A stretch of DNA of 64,000 nt from the NCBI RefSeq assembly GCF_020085105.1, contig NC_058061.1, positions 7,163,284 through 7,227,283 of the forward strand, read 5' to 3'. Within the stretch, counting starts at the first letter, position 1, and the number at the start of each line of letters is the position of its first letter. The notes beneath the pieces were generated by a model. That model was not told the DNA's origin. It was given only the letters and a program-made list of their open reading frames with translations, and did not search any database. Shown here piece by piece: positions 46,931 to 62,480 of the stretch. A program made the translations under genes and the position numbers. This DNA is from Siniperca chuatsi (Eukaryota > Chordata > Actinopteri > Centrarchiformes > Sinipercidae).

Positions 46931-47799
46931 GAAAAGAGATGAGTGTAACTAAAGAAATGAATATGTTAACCTGATATGACAGCTATTATATATGATGGCT
47001 TTAGGAAATTGCTTCCTTTATTCAGCAAAAGATTCCACCCCATAGTGGAAGGCATGAAATTTAATGAAAACAAAAAAGAAAGTCTTTCGGATGCACTGTA
47101 GTTATTATATGTAGTCATGAGTTATTATAGCATCATCATTTATTTTATTGCTTCCACTTTCCCTCAGCCTTCCTCAGCATAAGATACTGATTTCTGACTG
47201 ACAATACTTTTTCTGACAGAGTCAGCATGAATAATATCTGTGGAAACCTGTCGCTATCAGCTGTGACTTCTGTGTAGGCGGAGCACACAATGGTGATAAC
47301 AAAAGTTATTTCAAGCAAGAATGGCAATATTTATGCTCGTCAAAAAACAAATATCTTCTAGCTGCATTGCATTCTGGTTTATTTCGATGAAGCTTTGGCG
47401 AAAGTTCACTGAGGAAGATCTTTTTTTCTCACGTTCTGCCTTTGTCACTTTATGTGTGAATTTCTGCTATTTACTTCTGTTCTAATTTTCATCGTCACTC
47501 TAGCATTCCCACGCTGTCAAAGTCCCTACATTCACAATTCTGACGTCACAATTTCTGACCAATGATCTGCCCACGTTCCTCGAGCCAATCAGCCCCTAGA
47601 TGGTGTTCTTTGAATATCATTGCAATTCTGTCATTTTGTCTGTCAGACCTACTGCACAACCCACCACTACCATGACTTTCAGGATGTCCAGGAAGATTCA
47701 ACTGAAAGTTCCAGCCACCACCTGCATCTAAACTCCAAGGGGATCCTGTCCTATCAGCTATCTTCGTGTGGGCCTACACTTAATGAAGATGCATCACAT

Positions 47800-47960
47800 C
47801 GATGAGTCTAATCGACAAAGTCGTTCTCTGTTACTAATCTCAATAAATAATGTTACACACTTCCAATTGATCTCTCTTTATTGAACTGGCATTGTAGAAA
47901 CTGGTATTTGTGACTCTTTCACTAGCAAGGACCACACCATCAACAGATGCGTTTAAGTGA
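47800..47960 (-). repeat. Possible retroelement terminus
   Basis: The stretch ttcactagcaaggaccacac (47918-47937) is, in reverse complement, nearly the same as the segment following the YR retroelement at about 25411-25433 (gtggtccttgctagtgaa against gcgtggtccttgctagtgaa). On the plus strand it also contains caataaataatgttacacac. It may be a terminus of a related element. The shared stretch is about 18-20 bases, so this is tentative. Confidence 0.35.
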
Positions 47961-50262
<2,302 letters not shown>

Positions 50263-51529
50263 AGAGATGGTGAGGGAGGCGGGTGACAGAGAAAAAGAGA
50301 AGAGACAGTTACGGACTGAGACTGAAAGACAAAGATGAGTCACACATAAAGCAAACAGAAAAGAAGAAAAGATAGCAGCAGCAACAGCTAGACAGAAATT
50401 AAAATAGAGAGCTGACTTTTACAGAAACATCTAAATGGTTCTCGAACTTACTTTTCAACCTCGCCTGTTTTCTCTCCATTTACAATTTTGTCTTTCATCT
50501 CATCTTTCTGCTTTCTGTGTTTGTTTTTGTAAAAGTCTCGATTCACTGTTTCCCTCAGCCTGTGGGTATACAGTACAGTATGTGTTGCTGAATAGTGATG
50601 ACAGTGTTAGTAAGTGTGGCTATTACTTTACTTCAAATTGACTGCAGCTCCCCTGACAGGCTATATGTTGGACAACTCTCTCTTCCTCAGGGGTCTGGTG
50701 CAAAATTTGATCAAAAGTTCCATTTATATATCTGTGTACGGGCACCAACAACTCACACAGCAAACATACAGCATTAGAAAGAACAGCTGATGGCAAGATG
50801 CACACACCTGAGCCGAGGCACATCTGTTTCAGATGTTTCAAGGCTTCCCTGTTACCTATGACTCACCAGGAGTTTAGAGCTAAAGCTAAAGGCTCTTAAA
50901 CACACAAATCAGACTCTGTTTCATTTAAACTGAAGAAGAGAAACGTAATCGAGTTGTAAAAGCTCCGTTCTGCAGCAAGCCAATTAGTTTCAACATGGAG
51001 GAAATAGGACTTGTCAGTGAATGTGTGAAGGGCAGACGAAGCGAGTGAGAGAAGCAGTGAGAGGGAAGGGTTTATGCTAATATGTGTCTCAGTGCTGCTA
51101 CTTGCCCTGGATATGTCCTGGAGGAGGCAAACCTGATAGTGAAAACCATGCGTGAACCCTGGCGATGCACTTTGCCTGACACTGGGATGATTGACTGTGC
51201 TGCTGCTATGCAAATGAATTTAACTTTTCCACCGTGCAAGATTCAAATTTGGCTTGGACCAAATTGGACAATTAGCTTTGGAAGAATGGGGGGGAAATGG
51301 CATAAAACATAAATGGAGAAATTAAATTAAATTAAGTACAGATGAGAATGAATGTAAAATCTGTATAACGCAGTTATGCACAGGTATGACCTGTAGGGCG
51401 ATATGGCGACCTTCACCCTTACTATTTAAGCTGCTCCACATTAGGCTACTTTTACATAATGATATCCACAATTAAAAGATCACACTGCCGTCAACCATTC
51501 AAACAAGACAGAGTCTACAGCATGCCGGC

Positions 51530-52030
51530 AGCTCTGTGAAGCTGTATTTTGGCACAGCAGCGCTTTCAGCTAAATTCTTTTACCATGCTAACATGCTGAT
51601 GGTGGTAAACAGCGGGTATACTGTTTACCACCCTATTTGACAATTAGCACTAAGCACAAAGTACAACTGAGGCTGATGGGAATGTCAGTAGTTTTCCAGG
51701 TATTGGTCAAGTCAAAATTCTGGCCTGATGGTGCTAGATGAAACATTAATGGATCACCAAAGTTATTACAATTTATCCTGAGGGAAACATGAATTCATGG
51801 CAATCCATCCAATAGTTGTCAAGATATTTCACTCAAAACCATAAATGTCAACCTCATGGTGGTGCTAGAGGAAAGGTCAGAGGATCACCAAAGTCATTAG
51901 CATTATCCTCTGATCAGCACAGATATATCTGCCAAATGTCATGGCAATCCATCCAATAGCTGTTTATACATTTCACAAAAACAAAATATTAACCTCACCG
52001 ACATTGCCACCCCTAGAGCCACTCCGTCTA
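51530..52030 (+). repeat. Dispersed teleost repeat, family A, copy 4
   Basis: Contains catgctaacatgctgatggt, caattagcactaagcacaaa, aactgaggctgatgggaatg, caatccatccaatagttgtc and gatcaccaaagtcattag in the same order as the copy at 5863. The half from 51780 on is internally repeated: the ccatccaatag phrase occurs twice (near 51806 and 51949). Confidence 0.8.
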
Positions 52031-53804
52031 TGCTAGTCTAAAAGCATGTCTAAAAATGCTGCTAATGAAGAATGACAACAAATGACACATCAGTTACAAA
52101 TAATATAACAATGTTAAGGAAGAACCCATCTGTGTTCAAGCCTCTAATCAAAAGGTATTATCAATACTTCTTTTCCCTCCCAGTCAAAACGTGACTGGTT
52201 GAGGCTTGACTAATTGAGGCCAGTCTGAGGGCTGCTCTTCAGCAACCCCCCCAAGCCTAATTAAGATACTCGGCTGATTACAGACTTGTCCGATTAGGCT
52301 GTTCATTATGTCGGCCCAGGGTGAGAGCTTTCACACCGGCTGCAGATCTTTGATATTGTTGAACGACATCAGATGGTTACAAGCTTAATGGAGCTTAATG
52401 GAGCACATTTTCACTCTTTGATCCCACTTGAAAACATCATCAACAAGTATAGGTGCCTCCTGATGATCTACAAGCAACACAGCTGCCACTTGAGCACTTC
52501 TGAATTTGTTTTTCCTCCTGTCTCCACCTCCCATATCTCGCCAGATTGAAAGACAAAGCTGCCAGGCTTCCCTTCTCGTTGTCCTCCTCCTCTCCTCTTA
52601 TTTCTTCTCGTCTCGCCTGATCTGTCAGGGAGTGTCTCCCAGCCATCACTCTGTCTGACAGACGGACTATCTCTGAGTCGTCAGTCACTCCACTGCCTCT
52701 CTGCAGCCGTCATCTCCAGCCGGCAGGGACACCCTGCAACACAGCCGTCACACTGCAAATGAGTACAGGCCCCCTGTCTCCTGAAACAGGGGAAGCATGA
52801 GAAGAATATTTCTACTGATTAAAGAGCCTCCCTTCTCATGTGGTCATTAGCATTGGTATCAGTGGTTGCAAAGTGAATTTTAATAGTCAGGTGAGGTTTG
52901 ACCTTGAGTTTGGAGAGTGTATTTCTGCTTTAATCAGATGTAACACACTCTGCCCCTTGAACGATAATAGCCAGACTCCTATCCGAAGCAGGAAAAATTT
53001 AAATAAAGAGTTTTTTTAAATGTAAAATTTATCCTGTTTGCCAAAAGTAAAAGCTTGATGGCAATATTTCTCAGGTTAAAGAGTTAGAAAGATGATGAAT
53101 ACATACATTTTCAGGGCAGATTTTCTTTGCCTGATCTAAGAGACATGAGTCAAAAAAGAGAATTTCAGTTCCAACACAGAATTATGTCATAAATTAATAA
53201 ATACAACTGTAAACAAAATGAATCTCAAAAAAGCCAACCCCTAAAAAGGAGAAAAGGTCTATTGGGAGAATCTGATTGACACAGAGGAGTAATACACAGA
53301 CACATGTCAATGACTGGCTGAGACAAGAATTGCCTGTTGCTTTGTGGAAAATGAAATTTCCCTTCAGCAATGACTTTTTCTGACAGAATTAGAAATGAAA
53401 GGTAGGTGCAAAAGTGACAGAAAAGGTTGCGCTCTGTGGTAATAGTTTGGATTTCTGGGCAGTTTGCCTTCAAGTTGTAGAGGTAAGAAGGAGCTCTTAT
53501 CTTCCACCTTATTTTAAGAGGCAATTTACAAAAGGCAAGCAAAACACAGATGTTTATTCTAATATTTAAAAGTCACATAGCTTCTTCATCTCAGGCAGAC
53601 TGAATAGCTGCCGATACTGAAACACCAAGAAGGATGAGACATGTGTTGCTATCCAATTGCTTAAACTACCTCCGGTGGTCTCTAGTATGAGATTCATTCT
53701 AGCCAGATTTTGCAAAGTTGTAAAATGCATTGTATTCCTGCAAACATAATCTTTACTCCTCCCAGCTGAGGTGGACTAGGGTGCGCTAGGGCCTACAGAT
53801 CTGC
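52031..53804. other. Gene-poor stretch with no supported feature
   Basis: Pyrimidine-rich around 52500-52680, otherwise AT-rich. I see no splice-bounded exon and no recognised repeat. Confidence 0.5.
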
Positions 53805-54165
53805 AGCTTGTGGTGGTGAAAGAAGTATTCAGATCTTTCACTTAGGTGCCCTGTGGATATTTCCTGTAAACAAACAAAAGTTATGTTTACATTCTCACCA
53901 AAATGCATTGTGTGTATCCACAGCCAATGTTTAAATATTTTAAATCCAGCATTGCTGACATCCATGTTTCCTAGCCTTTGTTGGCGCATTGCTACCCACT
54001 TGTAAAAGCATTGCTGCATAGCACTACTAGTGGACAAAAAGTACAACATTTGCCTCTACAATGTAGTACCGGAAGAATAAAGAAGCATAGAGTGGAAACA
54101 CAAGTACCTCAAAATTACACGGACCTTCAGTGAATGACTTACTTAGTTATTTTCCGCCACTAATT
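53805..54165 (+). repeat. Second copy of the ggtggaagaagtactcagatc-type repeat
   Basis: Starts ggtggtgaaagaagtattca with gatctttcacttag and later has caagtacctcaaaattacac, matching phrases of the copy at 33708. It ends near gttattttccgccact, an apparent inverted counterpart of the start. A TCTTA-type short repeat follows at 54181. Confidence 0.65.
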
Positions 54166-54199
54166 TCGTATGGGAAAACCTTATCTTATCTTATCTCTG

Positions 54200-56114
54200 A
54201 ATTAATATAAGTGTATATGTTGCATCTGGACTTTAAGATATCAGTAACATTAAATATCAAATGTAAATGGATACATTGGCAGGGCCTTGACCCTTGCGTG
54301 GTAGGATGGTGGAGAAGCAAAACAGCTGTAATTCACTGTAATGAAAGCATAAAGAAGTAGGTAGTTTAATTCTCCATCAGTTAGCCTTATAATTGCTTGA
54401 GAGAGAGGTCTACAGAGATAATCAGGTGAGTTTACTGTATAATAACCAAGAGGTGGAGACCCAGCAATCACAAAATTAGAGGGATTAAACGTATGTTAAC
54501 AGCAACAGTAAATATTTCTGCAATTTGATCATGAATAAAAATACGCTCTGCGGCTTATCATAGGTATCAGCAACAAAATGACAATGAAGAACAGCAGGGT
54601 ATTGCAAATCAAAGCTTCTTTAACCAGCAACAGAAACATACAAAGATCTCGAAAAGGTTGATAAAAACTTTTTTTCTGATAAAGCAACACCAGCTGTGCT
54701 TTCTTGAAAGGCACCTGCATCAGTTTCCATTGCAGGAACTATATTTGTATCAAATTGGTTTTCCTGCAGTGTTTTGTCTGTAGGTTATGACACTCATGTT
54801 TGTGCCTAGTGGGGATTATAGGCTGGTGGAGTTTGCCAAATAACATCTTTGGTTGCGCCAGTAGTGTGTCCCTTGGAGGCAGTCAGATGGAGATGTGAAG
54901 TTATTAATGTATTTTCCCTCACAGCATGACAGATAGCTGCACAACACTTGAAAAACACAGGAGGAGGTGTGCATGTGTGCTCGTATTAGCATGTGTGAAT
55001 GTGCATGCATATGGGAAATAAACAGAGGGCCGTTTTCAATATAGATATACCCAATAGTTATCATGGTTAATAATGTGTGGCTGTCTTTCTCCTCATTTTC
55101 TGTTTTGCACTTTTCCTTGACTCCCCCAGACTTTTCCCCCTAATCTCTCGCACCCAAACTGTATATATGTACTATATATTGATATACTACCTTTTCCTAT
55201 ACAATAGGCTTGTGGAGATAAAATGAAATTGTAAAAGGGAGACACAGTGCACACCAAATGCTAATCATAATGTAGTGCAACCACAATGCATCACTACATA
55301 TGTTTTTACTGATGAATCCAATGCACTCGCACATGACTGGAAAGAGTTTTATAGAGAGTGATGTACCAAAAAGTAGCAGCATAGTTAAATTATGTCTCTC
55401 CTATTTGTATCTTTTGTCAGACACAATTTTCAGTATCCTTAAGTAATCAAAGACAATACACTATCGGTCACTGCTCCAGTTTGTCCTCAGTCAATAAAAG
55501 CAGCTCTTCTGACAACAAGTGAATGAGTGAATAAAAATAGCCACAAACTCACCAAATACAGATGACAATTGTTTGGTGCGTGCTTTGTTAGAAGTGGCAT
55601 CAAATGCAGCTTCCAGTCCAAACATTCAACACCGCTGCTCACACAGATGCCCAAAGTGACCTTGCTCTGTCTGTGTATCCACAGATGACAGTGTTTGTGT
55701 GTGTGAGTTTGTGCGTCTGAGCTTTTATATATTCTGTGTATTTCCTAGGAAGTGATGAGAGTGAGGGTGAGATGTTTGTGCTAGGATGAGGGAAGATTAA
55801 TTGTTGATCAAATTAAGTTGTGCATACTTATGTTTGTACAGTGTGCATGCAGGGATGTAATGGAACCTACAAACTCAGTATACCCACCTTATTAGCCTAT
55901 CATACATTTTTATTATATGAAACTTACAGTAAATAATACTGGCTACACAGTTCAAATAAGGTAACCATCTCATTAAGCCATGTACTATATATGAAACCAT
56001 AATTAGCCACATAGATTGTGATAATCTTCTTTGAAAGAAAACTAATTCTAACAAAAATGTCAGCATTATGCTGTTTATGGTCACGTAGAAGCTGTATGAT
56101 ACCGATAAGTCCAG
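54200..56114. other. Gene-poor stretch with no supported feature
   Basis: AT-rich. The minus-strand frames look like translated noncoding sequence, and I recognise no repeat. Confidence 0.45.
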
Positions 56115-56614
56115 TCCATTCCAGCGTCGTTGTTATGGTACACAGATTCTGGACCCAAAATCACGACTGACACAGAGAGAGTTGAAGTGGATAGTTTCGG
56201 TTTATTGTACAAACAAAGAGTAACCAGGTGTGTGGAAGGAATCGCCGTGAGCAGGTAGACTGGGCGAGGACAGCTGGCTGGAAAGTGACTGGTGAGAGCA
56301 GGCAGGCGGAGCAAGAACAGCAGGCTGACGTGGAGCAGCGGAGGATCCGTGGTGAGTTGTTTGGAGGAATGAACCTGAACACAGGGAATCAGAGAGTTAG
56401 TCAGGGATTCCAAAAACAGGCAGGAAAAATCTTTCTATGTGGCAACTCAGAGGCCGAGACGTAGTACCACTTGGGTAAACGAACGATCTGGCGAAGACTG
56501 GTGAGAAGAGCCGGGTAGATGTACTGCAAGGTGTTGATTGGTGGCTGGAGAACAGGTGGGTAGCAGCAGATGAGTAGCAGGTGTGTCAGTTTCTGATTGG
56601 AGGTTCACCTGCCG

Positions 56615-56663
<49 letters not shown>

Positions 56664-56725
56664 GGAACCAACAGAGGACAAACAGACAGAGACACTAGGA
56701 GTACAGCTGTACCATGACAGTCGTA
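56115..56725. repeat. Dispersed GC-richer repeat with internal CA array
   Basis: Includes ttctggacccaaaatcacga, ggtttattgtacaaacaaag, a gagcaggcaggcgga-rich body, aacgaacgatctggcgaaga and attggtggctggagaacagg, ending in tgtaccatgacag. This succession resembles a multicopy teleost repeat that I know from many genomes but cannot name with certainty. A CA microsatellite (56616-56661) lies within it. The base composition is clearly GC-richer than the flanks. Confidence 0.5.
56616..56661. repeat. CA microsatellite
   Basis: Pure CA run of about 46 bases inside the dispersed repeat 56115-56725. Confidence 0.97.
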
Positions 56726-56809
56726 CAGCCTGCACTTTCCATATTTTACACATCACAATGAGATGAGCTCATATACAGCATATACAAATCAGTGAGTGGG
56801 GTTCATTAG

Positions 56810-57093
56810 TGAACATATTCATAACATGTTTTCTGTTTTTATGGCCCTAAACTGTGGAACACCCCCGTTGGATCTCAGGACAGCAAACTCCGTTGGTATA
56901 AGACCTATCTTTTCACCTTGGCTTTTAATTTGGGTTGACGTTGCTGGTATCATTTATCAAACTGTTATTTATTTTCTTTCTTCTTTCTATTGCCTTTGTT
57001 GTTTATTATTGATATAATATGTCTTGTGAAGCACTTTGGCTTGCATCTTTGCATGAGATATGCGATACAAATAAAGTTATTATTATTATTATG
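56810..57093 (+). repeat. L2-like LINE fragment: ORF2 C-terminus and 3' tail
   Basis: The frame around 56843-56910 reads ALNCGTPPLDLRTANSV, recalling the LWNSLP-LR C-terminal signature of L2/CR1-type reverse transcriptase proteins. The 3' part has gaagcactttggcttgcatc and gatacaaataaagttattat with an ATT tail. The element is 5'-truncated. Confidence 0.75.
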
Positions 57094-57372
57094 CCAGTTA
57101 CGCCCAAGGCCATGGAATGTCACTACCTAATATCAAGCAAGCTAAAAACTTATCTCTTCACTTTAGCCTTTAATTAGCTGTGACTTTCCTGATACAAGCT
57201 GTTTTATTTTCCATCTTATTTTCCGTTAATTATGGCATTCTATCCCTGTTTTTGTGTCTTTCATGTGAAGCACTGGGTGCATGTAATTTTCTTTGTTGTA
57301 AAGCACTTTGAGCTGCATTTCTTGTATGAAAGGTGCTATACAAATAAAGTTTATTATTATTATTATTATTAT
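57094..57372 (+). repeat. Second L2-like LINE fragment in tandem
   Basis: A related but diverged 3' piece directly follows the previous one. It has ccatggaatgtcactacct, aacttatctcttcactttag, then gtaaagcactttgagctgca and gaaaggtgctatacaaataa with an ATT tail. Both are in the same orientation. Confidence 0.75.
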
Positions 57373-57976
57373 ATTCTGACTGGTATCAAGATATCGTCAT
57401 CCACTACAGCACTGAATATTAAAAATTTAAACTTTCGTGATTTCAACAAAAAACAACAATTACTTTGCCAGCACAGAAAAAACTACAGCTCCTAAGAAAA
57501 TGTACCACCGTGACTGCAATAAGTTTTTTGCTGTAATCTTTGCTGTCTAAAAACCTTTGCTCCTCTCTGTCCAGCAGTTATTCCAGATTACTTGCCATGG
57601 ACTCACCTCTTTTGTTTGCCTGCAAAGGCCTAGGGTTTATGGGTAATGGTGTTCATTAAATGCCACTGAAAACTACACTAAAAACCAGAAATATTAAATA
57701 AACAACATTAATGTCAAAAAACTACCATGCTTATCTATACATAGTAAGCGAGCTGCATAAAATACTGTTGAAAAAGGCTCTTCCAAGGCTGGATTGCGTA
57801 GCTACAAATGTCAGTGGGATTTTGAATGACTCTTTGACAGAACAACTTCTTGTACAGAACCTGGAAGTTACGGTTTCACTTGTTTTGGTAATTACAGTTT
57901 TGACCAAATAACTACACAAGTCAAAACAAACACCAAGGATGTATACATTATATACTGTTTTTAATTTCAGTTCCTA

Positions 57977-58046
<70 letters not shown>
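57977..58046. repeat. CA microsatellite
   Basis: Pure CA run of about 70 bases, the longest single-motif array in the window. Confidence 0.97.
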
Positions 58047-58049
<3 letters not shown>

Positions 58050-61000
58050 ACTTGCGTGTAGGGTGTTTCCATAATGACAGCCATTAGTTATAAGCATCTG
58101 TCTCCTTGCTGTATCCCTCCACAGATCCCAGACCAGCAGCCCTGTGCTGACATTGAGGCCAGGTGTTTCACGGCGGTCTCATGTGATTAAGAACAGAGGA
58201 GGGATGGGATGCCATTTCCTGGGTGAAGAAAATATGAGAGGAGAAAAAATCTGTCCTCACAGAGCCAACACAGTGCTTTAATCATCTCACACCTATCCTC
58301 CATTTCATCCTCCCATCCCAGATGCCCAAAACAGCAAGCCAAAGATCATTTTTATCTCTCTGGTTTTCATATTCCCTCTATTTTCTCTTGTCCTTCTGTG
58401 CCCTATTTCTCCAGCTGCTTCTTTCTACCCATGTCCTCAACGCTCTTTCAATCTTGTTGTCTTCTTTGTTTATTACTTACTGACCATCTTTCTGACACTC
58501 TCTGTTTCTCTCAACCTCTCTCTGTCTCAACATGGTATCCATGAAGACAAATGTGACCCCAAGGATACATGGTATCTGTTTTCCAGCCAAAGTCAATCTG
58601 CCACCATGTAACGATCCTCACTCGAAAGGAGAGAGAGGTGGAGAGAGAGAACAGGGAAGAGGGGAGAGAGAGAGAAATGGTCTGCATCTCAACAGAATAA
58701 AATATCATTCATAAAATATAATTAATATTTTCTGTACAATCATTGGCTCAATCAGATCTTTCTTGACAGGGGAGAGCAGTTTATCCATTCATCCTGTCTC
58801 TTTAAAGGATAAATCGGGTTTATTGTTACAACCTGGGTCTTATTTTCTTAGTTTTTTCATTTCTATCAGTTATGAAAAGAAAACACTGTATTCACAAGAG
58901 TAATTGGTGAGATCTAGAAACATGGCAACATTGCTACAACAAAGTCAGATGGGGTGAGAAACGAGCAGTCAGACAATCAGACAGGCAGTTCAAGCCAACA
59001 ATTTGTCCAGATTATCTAAACCACTTTACTTGGAGGTAAAACTGAAAGTAGGTGCACCTGAAATATCTGTAATAATCCCACAGTGCACAGGAAGACTGTG
59101 TAGCACTCAACCACAGCAAGTGCAAAGATGTCACCTAGAAATTTTATTTATATACTAATTTGTTTTCCCATTTACGTTGTGATGTAAAACGTAATTGCTT
59201 GCTTTTTTTCAAGTGAAGGAAATGTTACATTTTCGTACAAAGCGCAGGACCTTGGAGAAAAAGGTTAGAATCCTGTGTCCCACTTGTGGTTGGCTTTAGG
59301 CAACAAAAGCACTTTGGTCAAGGTTACTAAAGACTATATGTCAATACAGTGAACACATGAACATACAGTACTATATATTGTTAGTGCACAGTGCTTGCTT
59401 TAATAAACTTACTAAATAGCAATCTGTGTGGAGGGAGGAGTGAGTAGCATACAGAGGTTGTGTGTGTGTGTATTCTGTGCATGGCAGGGTAATTCATTCT
59501 GTTGTGACAGTAATTTTGAGGAATTGTATTGATTGGTCCTGATGGAGGCTGAGATATCAAGCAGAAGGACACTTGTCTCTGTCCGTCTTTGGCACTCTCA
59601 CAGACACGTGTCTAGAGGCCACATCAGTGGATAGAAATAGAAAGTAATCACATGGTTAAGTGATTAGGTGAAAATTTCATTGTTCAGTCTATGAACCATT
59701 CTTTGCCTTGCCCTTGTAAAGTCCAACGTGTTTTAACGACTGAAAAGGGAATTCACTGGCAGCTCACTTCATCACTGCCCTGCAGGAAACAGCCCCTCTT
59801 TATTCCCTGGATGTGTTCCACTGCATATGTAGTCCATTTTATGTCAAAATGGCTCATTTGGTCAACTAGATTTAAAGGATTATTTTCTGACAATTCTGAT
59901 TCATTGGTCATCTTCATCTGCCATCAACTGACAAAAAGGAACTATGAAGTACGAAGTATGAATGAACATGAAGTTATAGGTCAACTACATGATAAGCCAT
60001 GACCCTCTGTCAAGTCAGAGTGCACTGTCAGCACAACCTCAGTGGCTGAGTGTGACTTCTGACCATGTGGCTGTCCAATAAAACTACATTGCTCAGGTGT
60101 TGGGTCTGTTGTATCTCTGTTTGCACAGGTTGGTTCAGACCTAACAGGTTCCACTCCTCTCATTATTCTGTAATGGCTCTTTAATTGGTCTTTTAATGGA
60201 GCTTTTTTTTGAAGACCTAATTGGTGTTTTGCAGCATAGCCAGCAGTCTCCTCCGCCTGCCAGCTAGAGTGGGGGTCTTTAGGGTGCTCTCAGGTGTCTG
60301 AGCTGATTGCCTGCCTGCCTGTTTGCTCTCAATCTGTCAGTGCTGCAGCCATGCTGGCAAGAAAGGAAGTGAAATTGCAAGAGAACATTGTGCGTGTGTG
60401 TGTGTGTTCCTAGTAAAGCCGTCGGCATGGCACGCCATCCTTCAGGCGGCACCACGACAGGACCCATCTGCCAGCCAAAACAGAGGGACTGGTCAGAGCA
60501 ACACTGGCACAGACTGGCACAAACACAGCTCACCTTACCTCCCCACCTCCCTTTAATAAGCCTTTTCTTCTCTCAGTCATCCTCCTCTGCATTCATTCAG
60601 TTATTACTCTCCTTTGCTACCCTTATTCCCCCTCTGCTGTTCATCTTCACCCTCAATTCTCATTTCAGTCCTCCTTCAGTCCTTTGAGAGCAGTGACATA
60701 TACGGCTCTTCTCCAAAGCTTCTCCATCCTCACTGCAAACAGATGAGCCTGTCTACTTTCTACTTTCTGTTTAAAATAAAAAAATATAAAGCACACTCTT
60801 AAATGAAATCTGTTTTTAACTCATAAAATTATTTATTTTATTTTTGCATTAAACCACTACTCCCTTTATCCCTCCCACTCCCTCTCTGAAACAGGTGGGT
60901 GGATTAACACTGTATTCCTATTGATTTATCTCACTGAAAAGGCGAACTGCAGTGGGTGTTTTGTAAACCTGTTAGTGCTATGTTACACCTGCAGACTTCT

Positions 61001-61662
61001 GTCTTCGCTGTATGCTCTACCTCTGCAGGGTATGCTGGTTTGACCCCTCGAGTACAAATTAAGAAGAGTCAAAGGTCTTACAGGTGGGTGACACCAGAGT
61101 TGGGAATAAGCTTTCTGAAAAGTGAGTTGTAGCCAGAGTCCATAAAATTGGTATGTGTGCGTGTTTGTTGACTTGTATGGCCCCAGACCGGCTAATTGGG
61201 AGGTGATTATCAGCCTGTCACTGCTGGAGTGTGACTGACAGACTTTCTCATCAGGTAGCAATGAGTCATTCACACAATGACACACACAAACAGGTAGTAA
61301 CAGCAAGCACATGCAGGTGCTTGTCCATAAATACTCACAGAGATGATTTGCAGTTGAAACAGAGAAAACACTAACACATAAAAAAATTTACATAAAGAAC
61401 ACAAAAATACGAGGCTAAACATAAATTTGCGAGGGCATACACACACAAACACATATTATTCTGCTTACTCCCACCTACTCTGTCCACGTTCAACCATGTA
61501 GGAAGTAAATATTTTTCCATGAGCTTAGTTTATTGAGGGTGAGCAGGTTCAACCTTTACAGAACATGTTGACAGCAGCTGTAGGGGCCAATGTACACACA
61601 ATAGACAAACCATGATACTTTTAGGGGGACTGTCCACCCGGGAACAACGCAGGGAATTTTCG
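58047..61662. other. Gene-poor stretch with no supported gene
   Basis: Contains purine runs (58625-58675), a possible tRNA-type SINE trace near 59236-59330 (ggttagaatcctgtgtccca) and short TG runs (59458-59470, 60392-60408). No exon with splice sites and a protein-family match is visible on either strand. Confidence 0.5.
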
Positions 61663-61780
61663 TGGTAAATGGACTGTGCTTGTATAGTGCCTTTCTAGTC
61701 TTCCGACCACTCAAAGTGCTTCACAGTTGCCCCTGCCACAGCCGCCCTAACTTCATTTAGCTGCTGTGAGCTGCTGAGTG
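61663..61780 (+). repeat. Teleost repeat with L2-like terminal phrase
   Basis: Reads gtaaatggactgtgcttgta, tagtgcctttctagtcttcc and actcaaagtgcttcacag, a very common fish repeat segment. Only this part is clear; the sequence to about 61900 may belong to it. Confidence 0.65.
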
Positions 61781-62094
61781 CGCCACCGAACACTGTCAGG
61801 TTTGGTTTGGGAAAGCGAGGCCCCTGTCCTGTAATTAGCAAGCTGCTATAGGGGCAGGCTGTTGGGACAAGGCTGCCAACATGACACAGCAAAATTCAGA
61901 CAAAACAAATTTTTCAAAGTGGAGTGTTAATGTTGTTTGCAGATTAAATGTTGTGGGGATATCTCTCCATATCTCAACTGTTTTATTCAGCAGCTGTAGC
62001 AGCACATTTATAGATCAGTTTTAAAATGTTACAAAATTCCAACTTATACCTGGATGTAGTCAATGGAACTGTAAAATTAAAGCTGCCATAATAT

Positions 62095-62480
62095 TTATAT
62101 CACTCTTTGCATGTGAAAGGGGTCACTAGCAGTGACGAACCCACACAGAATTATTACTCGACTGTAGTTCCCCTCATAGATTCCTTTAGCACAATATTTT
62201 GGTTTTCTGCCATGCAACTTTATTGTTTTGGTTCACTCACATCATTGCATTTTCGGGCACAGCAGAAAACTGCATTCAGTGAAAAAGCTTTGATAAATCT
62301 ACTGTATGCAAACTGCCCAGCACCAAACATCAGACAGGCAAAGTTAGCGACTAGCTGGTGAACATACAGTAGCAAGTAGAAGCTAAAGAGCCCGAAATTT
62401 CCCTCCGGAGTTGATGGAGACCAGAGAGTGAAAAGGAGAGTAAATATTGGACTTACATTTACCAAGTGGTCAGACACACC
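62095..62480 (+). repeat. Dispersed repeat, family B, copy 2
   Basis: In reverse complement this matches 14600-14945 over most of its length (tagcgactagctggtgaaca, cagcaccaaac, ttgataaatctact, tagttcccctca). The two copies lie 47 kb apart in opposite orientation. Confidence 0.75.

Noticed and set aside
56081..56413. 110-codon minus-strand frame
   Set aside because: It runs through a dispersed repeat and its product is Ser/Leu/Pro-rich without a family pattern.
59236..59330. Possible tRNA gene or SINE head (ggttagaatcctgtgtccca)
   Set aside because: A B-box-like string is present, but no A box or cloverleaf can be drawn by eye; too weak for a tRNA or SINE call.
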